Origin: Kibdelosporangium banguiense
GTDB taxonomy: Bacteria; Actinomycetota; Actinomycetes; Mycobacteriales; Pseudonocardiaceae
Direction of reading: 5' to 3'
Assembly (NCBI RefSeq): GCF_017876405.1
Contig: NZ_JAGINW010000001.1
Location: 6,895,203-6,959,202 of the forward strand
Length of the DNA: 64,000 nucleotides
Shown in pieces: positions 7,926 to 23,880 of this stretch (position 1 is the first letter of the stretch; every line of letters begins with the position of its first letter). The position numbers were made by a program, and so were the translations under genes. The notes below the pieces were generated by a model. It was given only the letters and a program-made list of their open reading frames with translations. It was not told the DNA's origin and did not search any database.

Positions 7926-8582
7926 TCAGACCTTTCCGGCGATGAACGTGGCCGCGTTGTCGGCGTCCAGGAAGTAGAGCAGATGCGCCAGGACATTGGA
8001 CGCGCCGTTGACGCACACGGGGTCCTGGCTGGCGCAGAACTCCTTGGTCCGGCCCTGGTAGACGCCGGTGATGTGCTTGCCGAGCGCACCGATCGGCGGC
8101 CCGAACACCACGACCGCGGCCACTCTCGGCTCGATCGACGCGGGGATGGTCGCCGCGATCGGCGCGCCGACGGCGGCACCGGCGCTGCTGACGCCGATCG
8201 AGTTGCTGACCACGTTGGCGCCCTGCGAGTAGCCGACCAGCACGAAGCGCTGGTTCGGGCAGGACGCCGCCTGGCTGGTGACGTGGTTGACCAGGTCGAT
8301 GTTGCCTTTCGTGGCCGAGGTGAGATCGAGATTGGCCGGGTAGTTCACCGGATAGGCACTGATCGACTTGCCGTTGAGCTTGCCTTTGACCGCCGAGTTG
8401 ACCGGATCGCCGACGATGACGCCCAGCGTGCCGGGCTCGCCCGTCCCGCGTGCCGAAACCAGGTCGATGTCGGTGCACGGGGCCGCCGAGGCAGGCGCCG
8501 CGGCCGCGACGACCCCGCCGGCGAGCAGCGCGGCGACCACGGCGAACGAGCGGACCGGGGATCTGCGGATGGATCTGAACAT
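7926..8582 (-). CDS. Secreted cutinase-family esterase
   Basis: 218 residues with an N-terminal signal peptide that ends in an Ala-rich ASAAP cleavage region. The serine nucleophile is in VLVGYSQGANV. The Asp is in the DPVC loop and the His in NVLAHLLYF. Cysteines are placed for the family's disulfides. Actinobacterial members hydrolyse cutin-like polyesters, tributyrin or phospholipids outside the cell. GGAGG lies 8 bp before the start. It stands next to the lipid locus and might act on exported lipid, which is inference. Confidence 0.88.
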   Translation of the reverse strand: MFRSIRRSPVRSFAVVAALLAGGVVAAAAPASAAPCTDIDLVSARGTGEPGTLGVIVGDPVNSAVKGKLNGKSISAYPVNYPANLDLTSATKGNIDLVNHVTSQAASCPNQRFVLVGYSQGANVVSNSIGVSSAGAAVGAPIAATIPASIEPRVAAVVVFGPPIGALGKHITGVYQGRTKEFCASQDPVCVNGASNVLAHLLYFLDADNAATFIAGKV

Positions 8583-8849
8583 GCTCGATACCTCCGCGTA
8601 TCGATACCGAAGGGAGAATCACAGGGAAACCGGGGACGCCGCAATTCGGCGTGACCACGCTCGAAACACGAGCGGCCCGGGGACGCCACGATAACGAGAT
8701 CATTCTCGGTCGCGGAAGTCATGGAGGCGAGCAAGCAGGTCCCCTGCTTTGTCACGACCCTGAGTGCTCCCGGGATATTTCGGCCGGGCTGTTGCCGTCC
8801 GGGTCCGGGCTGAAGTTAGCTGTCCATACTCGCCATGAGGAGAGACGGA

Positions 8850-10925
8850 TTGCCGATGCACGTCGACGCTCCCACCCGGGTGCCCCCGGTTTCCCAGCAG
8901 ACCCGCTCCACCAGGCGGTGGCTTCCTGCTGTGGTGCTTCTCCTGTGGCTTGCCCTCGGTGCGGCGGGCAGCTCGATGCCCGGCGCGCTGAGCCAAGTGC
9001 AGCGCAACGACGGCGAATCGTTCCTGCCCGCTGACGCCGAGGCCACCGAAGTCGTGCGCCTGCAGGAAAAAATCGCAGGTGGCAAGATTCAGCCTGCCCT
9101 GGTGGTGTTCGCCAGGCCGGCCGGGCTGACCGAGGCCGACGCCGCGGCGGTCGTCGCGCGGCGGACCGAAATCTCTCACCTGGCCGGATTGAGCGGCCCG
9201 CCATCAGACCCTGTGCCCGCCCAGGACGGGAAAGCAGTGCTGGTCAGCGTGCCGGTGTCCGGTGTGGACGGATTCGAGACCGGGCGGATCGTGCAGCGGA
9301 TGCGTGTGGTCGCCGGGTCGTTTCTCCCGGATGGGCTGTCGGTGCACGTCACCGGGCCGGCCGGGTACACAGCCGACTTCGGCGAAGCTCTGGCGGGAAT
9401 CGACGGGCGACTGCTGGTGGTGACGGCACTTGTCGTCGCGCTGGTCCTGGTTCTGGTCTACCGCAGTCCATTGCTGCCGATCGTAGTGTTGGTTTCCGCT
9501 GGCCTGGCGCTTGTCCTGGCGTCGCTGGCGGTGTATCCGCTGGCGTCGGGCGGCGTGCTCACCCTCAACGGCCAAAGTCAGGGAATCCTGTTCATCCTGG
9601 TGTTCGGCGCGTCGACCGACTACGCGTTGCTGCTGATCGCCCGCCATCGTGAGGAGACAGCACGGGCCGTCAGCCCACGTCAGTCGGTCGCGGCTGCCTT
9701 GCGCGCGTCGTTCGAGTCCATCGTGGCATCGGCAGGAACGGTGATCCTCGGCCTGACGTGCCTGCTGCTGAGCCAGTTGTCGTCCAACAAGGGCCTTGGC
9801 CCGGTCGCGGCCATCGGGATCGCCGCGTCTTTGCTGGTGTCGCTGACATTCCTGCCGGCCGCGCTGGTGCTGTTGGGGCGTGCGGCCTTCTGGCCGTTGG
9901 CGCCTCGCCCGTCGGCACGGCCCCGGCTGTGGGGGCGGATCTCGGACCTGGTCGGCCGCCGGTTCATCCCGGTCTGGGTGATGAGCGTCGAACTGCTTGT
10001 CCTGCTGACAATTTTCCTAGGGGCACTGCGGTCGAGCGGCGTAGAACAGACCGAGATCTTCCTCGACCGGCCGGACGCGGTGGCCGGTCAGCAGGTGCTG
10101 GCGGGCCACTTCCCGGCCGGTGCCGGGGAACCGATCGTGATCATCACCGACACCCGGTCCGTGGCCAAGGTCGCTGAAGCGGCGAAGGTCGATGGCGTCG
10201 CCGCGGTGAAGGTCGGGGAACCGTCCGAAGGCTTCGTACCGATCGAGGCGACGCTCACCTCGGCCGCCGACTCCGGTGCCGCACGGCAGGCTTTGGCGGA
10301 TCTGAGGACAGCGGTGCGCGAGGTGCCGGGTGCGTTCGTGCGTGTCGGTGGGCAGACGGCGATCTGGCAGGAGATCGAGCAAGCGGCCGAACGAGACCGG
10401 CAGGTCATCATTCCGGCTGTACTACTGGTCGTTTTTCTAGTGCTGGTGCTGTTGTTGCGATCCCTGTTGGCGCCCTTGGTGCTCATCGGGACAGTCGTGC
10501 TGTCGTTCACCGCCACACTCGGCGTCGGCGCGCTCGTGTTCAACGAGGTACTGGAGTTCCCAGGTTCGGACCCGTCGGTGCCGCTCTACGCCTTCGTGTT
10601 CCTTGTCGCGCTGGGCGTCGACTACAACATCTTCCTGATGACCCGGGTCCGCGAGGAATCACAGCGGCTGGGGACGAGGGCCGGCACGCTGCGCGGGCTG
10701 ACGGTCACCGGTGGCGTGATCACGTCTGCCGGGGTGGTGCTGGCCGCGACCTTCGCCGCGCTGGCCGTGCTGCCGATCCTGTTCATGGCCCAGATCGCCT
10801 TCCTGGTGGCGTTCGGCGTGCTGCTGGACACCCTGCTCGTGCGGTCACTGCTGGTGCCGGCGCTGACCATCCACATCGGACGTGACATCTGGTGGCCGGG
10901 CCGGTTGCGGCGAGGTGCGATCTGA
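8850..10925 (+). CDS. MMPL/RND-family lipid exporter
   Basis: About 691 residues in two RND halves, each with a large extracytoplasmic loop, and about 11-12 membrane spans. Both Asp-Tyr proton-relay pairs known from MmpL3 are present: STDYALLL (Asp257) and GVDYNIFL (Asp591). TTG 8850 is preferred over ATG 8835 because AGGAGAG lies 5 bp before it and the ATG itself sits at the edge of that ribosome site. Neighbouring FadD32- and Pks13-like genes suggest a lipid cargo. The 3' end overlaps the convergent MFS gene by 81 bp. Confidence 0.88.
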   Translation: MPMHVDAPTRVPPVSQQTRSTRRWLPAVVLLLWLALGAAGSSMPGALSQVQRNDGESFLPADAEATEVVRLQEKIAGGKIQPALVVFARPAGLTEADAAAVVARRTEISHLAGLSGPPSDPVPAQDGKAVLVSVPVSGVDGFETGRIVQRMRVVAGSFLPDGLSVHVTGPAGYTADFGEALAGIDGRLLVVTALVVALVLVLVYRSPLLPIVVLVSAGLALVLASLAVYPLASGGVLTLNGQSQGILFILVFGASTDYALLLIARHREETARAVSPRQSVAAALRASFESIVASAGTVILGLTCLLLSQLSSNKGLGPVAAIGIAASLLVSLTFLPAALVLLGRAAFWPLAPRPSARPRLWGRISDLVGRRFIPVWVMSVELLVLLTIFLGALRSSGVEQTEIFLDRPDAVAGQQVLAGHFPAGAGEPIVIITDTRSVAKVAEAAKVDGVAAVKVGEPSEGFVPIEATLTSAADSGAARQALADLRTAVREVPGAFVRVGGQTAIWQEIEQAAERDRQVIIPAVLLVVFLVLVLLLRSLLAPLVLIGTVVLSFTATLGVGALVFNEVLEFPGSDPSVPLYAFVFLVALGVDYNIFLMTRVREESQRLGTRAGTLRGLTVTGGVITSAGVVLAATFAALAVLPILFMAQIAFLVAFGVLLDTLLVRSLLVPALTIHIGRDIWWPGRLRRGAI

Positions 10926-12158
10926 GGTGCGCATCGCCAGAACAGCCCCGACCGCGATCACGATCGCTGCGGTGACGACGGCCGCGTGGAAACCGGACAT
11001 GAACACCGCCGACCCTGGCCCAAGTCCTTGCGCCGCCTGGTCCACATCGGTGCCGGGCTCGGCCAGATCGCCGACCCGCCATGCCATCACCAGGCCGAGC
11101 ACCAGAATCCCGGCCACACCGCCGAGCTGCGTGGCCACCTGCTGCAATGCGGAAGCCAGACCGGACATCGACTCCGGGGCGTTCGCGACGATCACCTGCG
11201 TCGCGGCGATCAACGCGAACCCGGTGCCGGCCCCCACAATGAGCGCTGCGGGCAGCATCTCGGCCTGCGTACTGGCCTGGTCGAGAGCGAGAAACCCCAG
11301 CATGCCGGCGAAAATCAGGACCAGGCCGCCCACCGTCGGCCACCGCGGCCCGAACCGGGCGGTGAGAGCGCCGCCGATCGGAGCGCTCACCACGACGACC
11401 GCGGTGAGCGGCAGGAGCCATCCGGCCGCGCCGACCGGATCGAGCCCCCGCACGTTCTGCAGGTACAACGTGAGGAAGAACAGCAAGCCGTACAAGGAGA
11501 AATAGCTCAGTCCAGTCAGGACGGCGCCGAGCGCGACACCGGGGAAGCGAAGCAGATCTCTTGGCCTGTCGAGCGAATCTCGTGCACGAGACTCGCTGAC
11601 CGTGCACAATGCCAGCACGACTGTGATCGCGGCGATCGGCACGTTGATCAGGAACACCACCGGCCAGCCGAAGTTCTGCACGATCAACCCGGCGACCACC
11701 GGCCCCGCGGCGATGGACAGCGCACCTGCCCCGCCCCAGATCCCGAGTGCGAGGTCGAGCCGTTTGCCGGAGAAAGTCGCGCGTACCAACGCAAGCGCCG
11801 CCGGTTGCAGCAGTGCGCCGCAGATGCCTTGAACCGCACGCAGAACGATCAGCAACCAGGCGGTCGAGCTCGCCGCGATCAGCAGTGAGGCGACTCCGAA
11901 CCCGGCGACGCCGGCGATGAACGTCGCCCGCCGGCCTGCCCGGTCGGCCAGCCGGCCTGCCGGGAACAACGCGATGGCCAGCGCCACCAGATACGCGTTG
12001 GCAATCCATTGCAGCTCGGTCAGGGAAGCACCGGCCGCACGCGCGATATCCGGGCCGGCAATGGTCAGCGCGGTACCGTCGAGACCGACGATCATTCCGC
12101 CGAGCGATACCGTCACCAGGGTGCCGGCAGGGTGGCCTCGTGGCTGGATTCTGTTCAT
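10845..12158 (-). CDS. MFS drug/efflux transporter (DHA2-like)
   Basis: 437 residues with about 12 hydrophobic spans, and the MFS loop GRLADRAGRRATFIAG after span 2. The first span region reads GGMIVGLDGTALTIAGP, as in EmrB/QacA-type exporters. The start ATG 12158 (MNRIQPRG) is chosen over upstream in-frame codons because translation above it is basic and non-hydrophobic and would run into the divergent esterase gene. It shares a 52-bp divergent promoter region with that esterase. Substrate unknown. Confidence 0.82.
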   Translation of the reverse strand: MNRIQPRGHPAGTLVTVSLGGMIVGLDGTALTIAGPDIARAAGASLTELQWIANAYLVALAIALFPAGRLADRAGRRATFIAGVAGFGVASLLIAASSTAWLLIVLRAVQGICGALLQPAALALVRATFSGKRLDLALGIWGGAGALSIAAGPVVAGLIVQNFGWPVVFLINVPIAAITVVLALCTVSESRARDSLDRPRDLLRFPGVALGAVLTGLSYFSLYGLLFFLTLYLQNVRGLDPVGAAGWLLPLTAVVVVSAPIGGALTARFGPRWPTVGGLVLIFAGMLGFLALDQASTQAEMLPAALIVGAGTGFALIAATQVIVANAPESMSGLASALQQVATQLGGVAGILVLGLVMAWRVGDLAEPGTDVDQAAQGLGPGSAVFMSGFHAAVVTAAIVIAVGAVLAMRTSDRTSPQPARPPDVTSDVDGQRRHQQ

Positions 12159-12210
12159 GATGAACTGACGGTAATAGCGTCGGCGGCGAGATATCAATAG
12201 GGGAGCTGCG

Positions 12211-13089
12211 ATGGGCACCGAAGTGGTCGCGGAGCGTTTTGCCCAGCCGAATGTGGTCGAATTGGACGTCCGTTCGCCGGTGTTGAATACGACAGTCACC
12301 GTCCTGCTGGTTACTCCGTCTGATTGGTCGTCAGGTACTCAGCGTGACTGGCCGACGCTCTATCTCCTGCACGGCGGTGACGACGGGCCGTCCTGCTGGC
12401 TTGAGAAGACCGACATCGTCAGCCGGGCGCAGGCGTATCCAGGCGGCCTGCTTGTGGTGCTTCCCGAGGGTGGCCGGGCAGGGTTCTACACGGATTGGCG
12501 GGGTCCGCAGTCGCCTGCGTGGCATCGCTTTCACACCGTGGAGCTACGGTCGTTGCTCGAGGCTGGCTATGGCGCGGGGCCTTCGCGGGCGGTAGCCGGA
12601 GTGTCGATGGGCGGCTACGGGGCCGTCATGTACGCGGCCCGCAATCCGGGAATGTTCCAGGCTGCGGCCTCGTACAGCGGGCTTCTGCACACCACTCGCC
12701 GGGGTGTTCCGCTGCTGATGCGCTACTTCCTGCGCAGCGTCGGTGAGCGGATCGGCGCGATGTGGGGGGCGCGATGGTCGCAGCACGCCGTGTGGGCGGC
12801 CAACAATCCCTACCGGCTGGCCGAACGGTTGACCGGGACTCCGCTGTACGTCTCGGCGGGTGACGGCGTCCGGGTGCCAGGTGATCCGCCTGCGCCGGGG
12901 GACCGGTTGCTGGAGCGGCTGATCGCGCCGACGAGTCACGACTTCGCCGAGCGGATGGCCGCCATCGGTCACCCTGTGTGCACGAGCTTCGGGCCCGGTA
13001 CGCATGACTGGCCAAGCTGGCAACGCGAGTTGGACCGGTCGTGGGGTTTTCTGACCACTGCACTGACACAGGGTGATAAATGCGCGTGA
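12211..13089 (+). CDS. Antigen-85-fold esterase/acyltransferase, no signal peptide
   Basis: 292 residues of the esterase D / mycolyltransferase-like alpha/beta-hydrolase group. YLLHGGDDGPSCW is near residue 50, the nucleophile elbow is GVSMGGYGAVMYAARNP (near 131), and the terminal His is in GTHDWPSW. Unlike mycobacterial antigen 85 there is no signal peptide, so it appears cytoplasmic. GGGGAG lies 6 bp before the ATG. The closest relative in the window is the esterase at 23877. Its position just before the FadD32/Pks13-like pair suggests acyl transfer or hydrolysis of the polyketide lipid, unproven. Confidence 0.75.
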   Translation: MGTEVVAERFAQPNVVELDVRSPVLNTTVTVLLVTPSDWSSGTQRDWPTLYLLHGGDDGPSCWLEKTDIVSRAQAYPGGLLVVLPEGGRAGFYTDWRGPQSPAWHRFHTVELRSLLEAGYGAGPSRAVAGVSMGGYGAVMYAARNPGMFQAAASYSGLLHTTRRGVPLLMRYFLRSVGERIGAMWGARWSQHAVWAANNPYRLAERLTGTPLYVSAGDGVRVPGDPPAPGDRLLERLIAPTSHDFAERMAAIGHPVCTSFGPGTHDWPSWQRELDRSWGFLTTALTQGDKCA

Positions 13090-13123
13090 TCGTTCAATCC
13101 GGGTGCCGTTGTTGTGTAGCGGT

Positions 13124-13175
13124 GTGACAAACCAAAATATAAGTGACCTGGGTCACACTCGCGGATTGTTGTCAC
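13124..13175. promoter_or_regulatory. Large symmetric operator before the acyl-AMP ligase/PKS operon
   Basis: GTGACAA (13124-13130), GTGACC-TG-GGTCAC (13143-13156) and TTGTCAC (13169-13175) form one dyad. The outer arms are each exactly 12 bp from the inner palindrome. It lies in an A/T-rich gap, 84 bp before the ligase ATG. This looks like a cooperative binding site for a dimeric repressor or activator. The regulator is not identified; the PucR-type proteins in the locus are candidates. The rest of 13090-13259 has no gene. Confidence 0.6.
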
Positions 13176-13259
13176 CTTATTTCCCGGGTAGTTAACCTGC
13201 CGGACAGCCTTTGACTGTTCTTGTGCCCGACGCTCCCTGTCGCTTTGGTTGGGGTCACC

Positions 13260-14974
13260 ATGTCTGCACGGCGTAATGTGTTCTCCATCGGTTTCGAGCC
13301 GGTGAGCGAGATGCTCACCTGGCGGGCCGGGGACAACGGCCCGGCGTTCACGTTCATCGACTACCTCGACGACGCGGACGGTGTCCCACGCACCATCACC
13401 TGGTCCGAACTGGACAGACGGGCCCGGACGGTGGCGGCCCATCTCACCGAGGTCAGTGCGCCGGGTGAGCGGGTCGCCTTGCTCTGCCCGCAGAACCTCG
13501 ACTACGTCGTGGGATTCTTCGGAGCATTGTACGCGGGCATGATCGCGGTCCCGCTGTTCGCCCCGGAGGTGAGCTCGCACGCCAACCGGCTGGTCGGAGC
13601 GCTCGCCGACTGCGATCCCGAGGTGTGGCTGACCTCGCAGGCGGCCGTGCCGGGCATCCGTGAGCTGCTCGACCGGCACGCCGTGCCCCGGCCGAAGCAG
13701 CTGCTGAGCGTGGATACCTTGCCGGAGGCGGGTTTCGAGCCGGTCAAGGCGCGGTCCGACCAGGCCGCCTATCTGCAGTACACCTCCGGATCGACCAGGA
13801 GCCCGGCCGGGGCGGTGATCACCCATGGCGCGCTGACCGCCAACGTGCGCCAGGCGCAGGCCGCGTTCGGTGCGGACGTGAACTCCACCTGTGTGGGCTG
13901 GCTGCCGTTGTTCCACGACATGGGTCTGGTCAACCTGCTGGCCCTGCCCGCTGCGGCCGGTTGCCGTTCGGTGTTCACCACGCCGTTCGCGTTCGTCCGC
14001 CGGCCCGTGCGCTGGCTGCGGATGCTCTCGCAGTATCCGGACGTGATCACCGCCGCGCCGAACTTCGCCTTCGACTACGCCGTGGCGAGCCTGTTCGGAA
14101 AGGACAGTTCCGGCCTGGACCTGAGCCGGGTCAAGGTGATCATCAACGGCAGCGAGCCGATCAGGGCCGAGACGGTGGCGAACTTCATGGCCGTGACCGG
14201 GCCCCTGGGCTTCCGGCCATCCGCGCACAGACCGTCGTACGGGCTGGCTGAGGCAACGGTGTTCGTCAGTACGACGCCTGCGGGCACGACGCTCAAGGCC
14301 ACCACATTCGACCGGACCCGGCTCGGGCCAGGGGAAACAGCCGTCACGGTCGCCGACGACTCCGACCACGCGGCGAAGCTGGTGTCCGTTGGCCGTCCGG
14401 TCGGCCAGGACCTGCGGATCGTGGTCGACGGACGGGAAGTGCCCGAGGGTGTTGTCGGCGAGATCTGGGTACACGGCCCCAACGTGGCCGAAGGATACTG
14501 GCGGCAGCCGGAGCGTACCGCGGAAACGTTTGACGGCAAGCTGATCGACGGCACACCGGACGCGGGCTGGCTGCGCACAGGAGACCTTGGGGTGATGTAC
14601 GCCGACGGTCTGCACATCACCGGTCGGCTCAAGGACCTGATCATCGTCGACGGTACGAACCACTATCCGCAGGACATCGAAGCGACTGTGCAGCAAGCAC
14701 ATCCGGCGATCCGCCGGGACCGGCTCGCGGTGTTCGGCATCGAGCGTGACGGCCAGGAAGGGCCGGTCGTCGTCGCGGAGCACTCGTCGAACGTCACGAT
14801 CCACGACGATCTGGTCAACGAGGTCAAGCGCGTGGTTCGCGCCGCTGTCTCAAGGCGGCACGACCTGCGGCTGCTGGACATCGTGCTGGTGGCGCCTGGC
14901 ACTGTGTCGCGCACATCCAGCGGGAAGATCGCGCGTTCGGCCACGCGCCGCCGTTACCTCGACGGGGGCCTGTG

Positions 14975-14975
<1 letters not shown>
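13260..14975 (+). CDS. Fatty acyl-AMP ligase, FadD32-like
   Basis: 571 residues. It is predicted to form a fatty acyl-AMP and pass the acyl group to the N-terminal ACP of the following synthase. Motifs: QYTSGSTRSPAGAVITH (near residue 172), LPLFHDMGL, FVRRPVRWL, APNFAFDYA, PSYGLAEATVFVSTT (near 325) and SSGKIARS with the adenylation lysine (near 554). The PSYGLAEAT and NFAFDYA segments match FadD32 more than ordinary acyl-CoA ligases. ATG 13260 has GGGG close upstream; GTG 13221 in frame is less likely. The stop overlaps the PKS start (TGATG), so translation is coupled. Confidence 0.88.
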
Positions 14976-21316
<6,341 letters not shown>

Positions 21317-21319
21317 CTC

Positions 21320-22702
21320 ATGCGCAGAGCTCTGCCGCTCGTGCTGGCTGTGGCTCTCATGTCCGGAACACTCGTGACCGGTGTGGCTCAGGCCGCGGCC
21401 GACCCGGCCGTGACGCCCGTGCCCGCGAACGCGGGGAAAGGCTGGCCGGTCAGTGGCGCGAAAGGTGTTCTTGACCTGGCCGCACGAGGCTATGTCGAAG
21501 AAGAGTATCTGTTGTCCGGGCGCGCCAACACCTATGAGCAGGTGGGCAACTGGACCGACGACGGCAGGTGGAACATGAAGATCGCCACCGCCGACAATCC
21601 TTACACCACAAGGCTCGTGGTGGTACGGCCGAGCAACCCGAGCAGGTTCAGCGGCACGGTCGTGGCCGAGTGGCTCAACGTCAGCTTCGGTGTGGACATC
21701 CCGGTCGACTTCTCCCAGTCCTACGAGCACTTCATGCGGTCAGGAGACATCTACGTCGGCGTGACCAGCCAGAAGAACGGCGCCGACAAACTCAAGAGCC
21801 TCGACCCCGGCCGCTACAGCTCGGTGAACATCAGCTCGGACGCCCTGTCGTACGACATCTTCTCCGACGCTGCCCGGGCGATCCGCGCGAACCCACAGCT
21901 GCTGGGCGGCCGGACTCCGGCCGTCGTACTCGGTTCCGGGCACTCCCAGTCGGCGCTGCGCATGACCACGTACGCCAACGCCGTCCAGCCCGTGCACAAG
22001 GTCTACAACGGTTTCATGATTCACGGCAGGGCGGCGCTCGCCGCGCCGATCGGTGACGGCGTCGTCGGCGCGCTTTCCGCCAAGATCCGGACCGATCTGG
22101 GTGTGCCCGCGTTCATCCTGCAGGCGGAGACCGACGTCGTGTTCTCGTCGTCCGTCCGCCAGGACACCCCGCTGGTCCGGACCTGGGAGGTCGCCGGCAC
22201 GGCGCATGCCGACCAGTTCGGCCTCAACCTGTACAACGCGGCCAACGCCCGTGACAAGGGAATCAACAACGGTGCCGCGACCTACTGCGACAAACCCGTC
22301 AACAACATGACCTTCCGGTACGCGGAGAACGCTGCTTTCGCCCACCTCGACCGCTGGGCCAGGGGCGGCGCGGCGCCACCCACCGCGGCGCCGATCACGA
22401 TGCTGTTCGGCCTGATCATCGTGCGTGACGGTGACCAGAACGCCCTGGGCGGCGTCCGCCTGCCTGACCTCGACGCGCCTGTCGCTGCGTATGCCCCGAA
22501 CAACAGCGGCGGCAACGTCGCAGGCGCCTGTGGCCTCCTGGGCACCACAACCCCGTTCACCCCGGACCGGATCCGTCAGCTGTACCCGGATCACGCCACC
22601 TACGTCGCCAAGTTCACCGCGGCCGCGAACCGCGCCCTGCAGGGCGGCTACCTGTTGAAGCCCGACTATGACGAGGCCATTGCCCGCGTCAGCAAGCCCT
22701 AG
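21320..22702 (+). CDS. Secreted alpha/beta-hydrolase-domain protein
   Basis: 460 residues with a signal peptide (hydrophobic core then AQAAADPA). It belongs to the alpha/beta-hydrolase-domain proteins of actinomycetes that carry a GHSQS elbow, seen here as VVLGSGHSQSALRM (near residue 212). An aspartate and the AGTAHAD histidine are candidates for the rest of the triad. The ribosome site AGGAGG lies inside the last codons of the PKS, so it is the third gene of the FadD32/PKS operon. It may process or transfer the lipid outside the membrane. Its stop shares CTAG with the convergent MFS gene. Confidence 0.75.
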   Translation: MRRALPLVLAVALMSGTLVTGVAQAAADPAVTPVPANAGKGWPVSGAKGVLDLAARGYVEEEYLLSGRANTYEQVGNWTDDGRWNMKIATADNPYTTRLVVVRPSNPSRFSGTVVAEWLNVSFGVDIPVDFSQSYEHFMRSGDIYVGVTSQKNGADKLKSLDPGRYSSVNISSDALSYDIFSDAARAIRANPQLLGGRTPAVVLGSGHSQSALRMTTYANAVQPVHKVYNGFMIHGRAALAAPIGDGVVGALSAKIRTDLGVPAFILQAETDVVFSSSVRQDTPLVRTWEVAGTAHADQFGLNLYNAANARDKGINNGAATYCDKPVNNMTFRYAENAAFAHLDRWARGGAAPPTAAPITMLFGLIIVRDGDQNALGGVRLPDLDAPVAAYAPNNSGGNVAGACGLLGTTTPFTPDRIRQLYPDHATYVAKFTAAANRALQGGYLLKPDYDEAIARVSKP

Positions 22703-23880
22703 GTCACTGAGCGAACTGGTTGGATGAGCGCCGCACCGATCAGGCCACACGCCCCCGCGAGCAGATAGAGCGGTGTGTAACCGCCGAGGCTGGTGATCAC
22801 GACGCCGGCCAGCGCGGGGGCGATGGCCTGGGGTGCGGTGTTGGCGATGTTGACGATGCCGAGATCGCGGGCGCGGTCGGCGTCGGACGGCAGCACCTGG
22901 GTGATGAGTGCGTTGTCGACAGCGAGATAGACGCCGTAACCGATGCCCATCAGGACAGCGGCGAGCAAGGCGCTCGGCCAGGAATTGCCCAGTCCCAGCA
23001 CAAGCATCGCGGATGCCACGACGACCGAGGAGACGATGACAAACGGTTTGCGCCTGCCGGATCGGTCCGACCAGCGTCCGGCGACGATACTGGCAGGCAC
23101 CACACCGGCTGTGTAGATCAGGATGAGCAGGAACACCGACATCGCCGGGTCCGCCCGGTGCACGACGTCCCGCAGGTAGTACAGCAGGTAGAGCGTGCCG
23201 ACGGCGTTCGCGAGCTGGATGGCGAACCGGCAGCCGAAAGCCCACCCCAGATCCGAGGTCCAGCGCAGCCGCAACCGGGGCCGATCGGTGTCCACCAGGT
23301 GCGGCCGGTCGGTCGGGTCCAGCACGAACGGCAACACGAACGCGAGCTCAGCCAGCCCCAGCGTCAGGTAGGCACCGAACTGGTCGGTCACGACAGCCGA
23401 GACAACGAATGTCCCGGCTATCAAGGACAACGGCAACGGCAGGCCCACGAACGCGGACACCACACCGCGTTGCTGCACCGGAACCTGATCGGGAACAGCC
23501 GCGCTCAACGCCGCGTACAGAGCGTTGGTCGCAGCCTGCACGGTTATCCACAGCACGGCAACGCCAAGAATCGTGTGCTGCGTACCGAGTGCGATCAACG
23601 CGGCACAGCAGGCCAGACCACTGCCAAGCACCCATGGCCGGCGCCGTCCGAACCGGGAAGTCGTCCGGTCGGAGAGCGCCCCGGCGATCGGGCAGACCAC
23701 AATGGACACGATCGCCGCGGCCGCGGTGATCCAGCCGAGCGCGAGCACCTTGCCGTCCGGATCGATTGCTTCGATCTGTAAGGGGAGCAGGACCTGGATC
23801 GGCGTCAGCACGGCGATCGACATGCCGAACGTGGCCAGCGACAGCGCCCCGATCCAGCGCCTGGTGACAGGGACAGTCAT
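22699..23880 (-). CDS. MFS transporter
   Basis: 393 residues with about 12 spans. The loop-2 signature is GALSDRTTSRFGRRRPWVLG, in the style of sugar/cation symporters and related exporters. ATG 23880 overlaps the stop of the upstream esterase by 4 bp. It is the last gene of a three-gene operon (acyl-CoA ligase, esterase, transporter). Cargo unknown; by context it may move a lipid-linked or sugar compound. Two-thirds of the way along is a second MFS-like loop (GRWSDRSGRRKPF). Confidence 0.82.
   Translation of the reverse strand: MTVPVTRRWIGALSLATFGMSIAVLTPIQVLLPLQIEAIDPDGKVLALGWITAAAAIVSIVVCPIAGALSDRTTSRFGRRRPWVLGSGLACCAALIALGTQHTILGVAVLWITVQAATNALYAALSAAVPDQVPVQQRGVVSAFVGLPLPLSLIAGTFVVSAVVTDQFGAYLTLGLAELAFVLPFVLDPTDRPHLVDTDRPRLRLRWTSDLGWAFGCRFAIQLANAVGTLYLLYYLRDVVHRADPAMSVFLLILIYTAGVVPASIVAGRWSDRSGRRKPFVIVSSVVVASAMLVLGLGNSWPSALLAAVLMGIGYGVYLAVDNALITQVLPSDADRARDLGIVNIANTAPQAIAPALAGVVITSLGGYTPLYLLAGACGLIGAALIQPVRSVT

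Noticed and set aside
12969..14804. Minus-strand open frame opposite the acyl-AMP ligase.
   Set aside because: Shadow frame; the plus strand has full ligase motifs.
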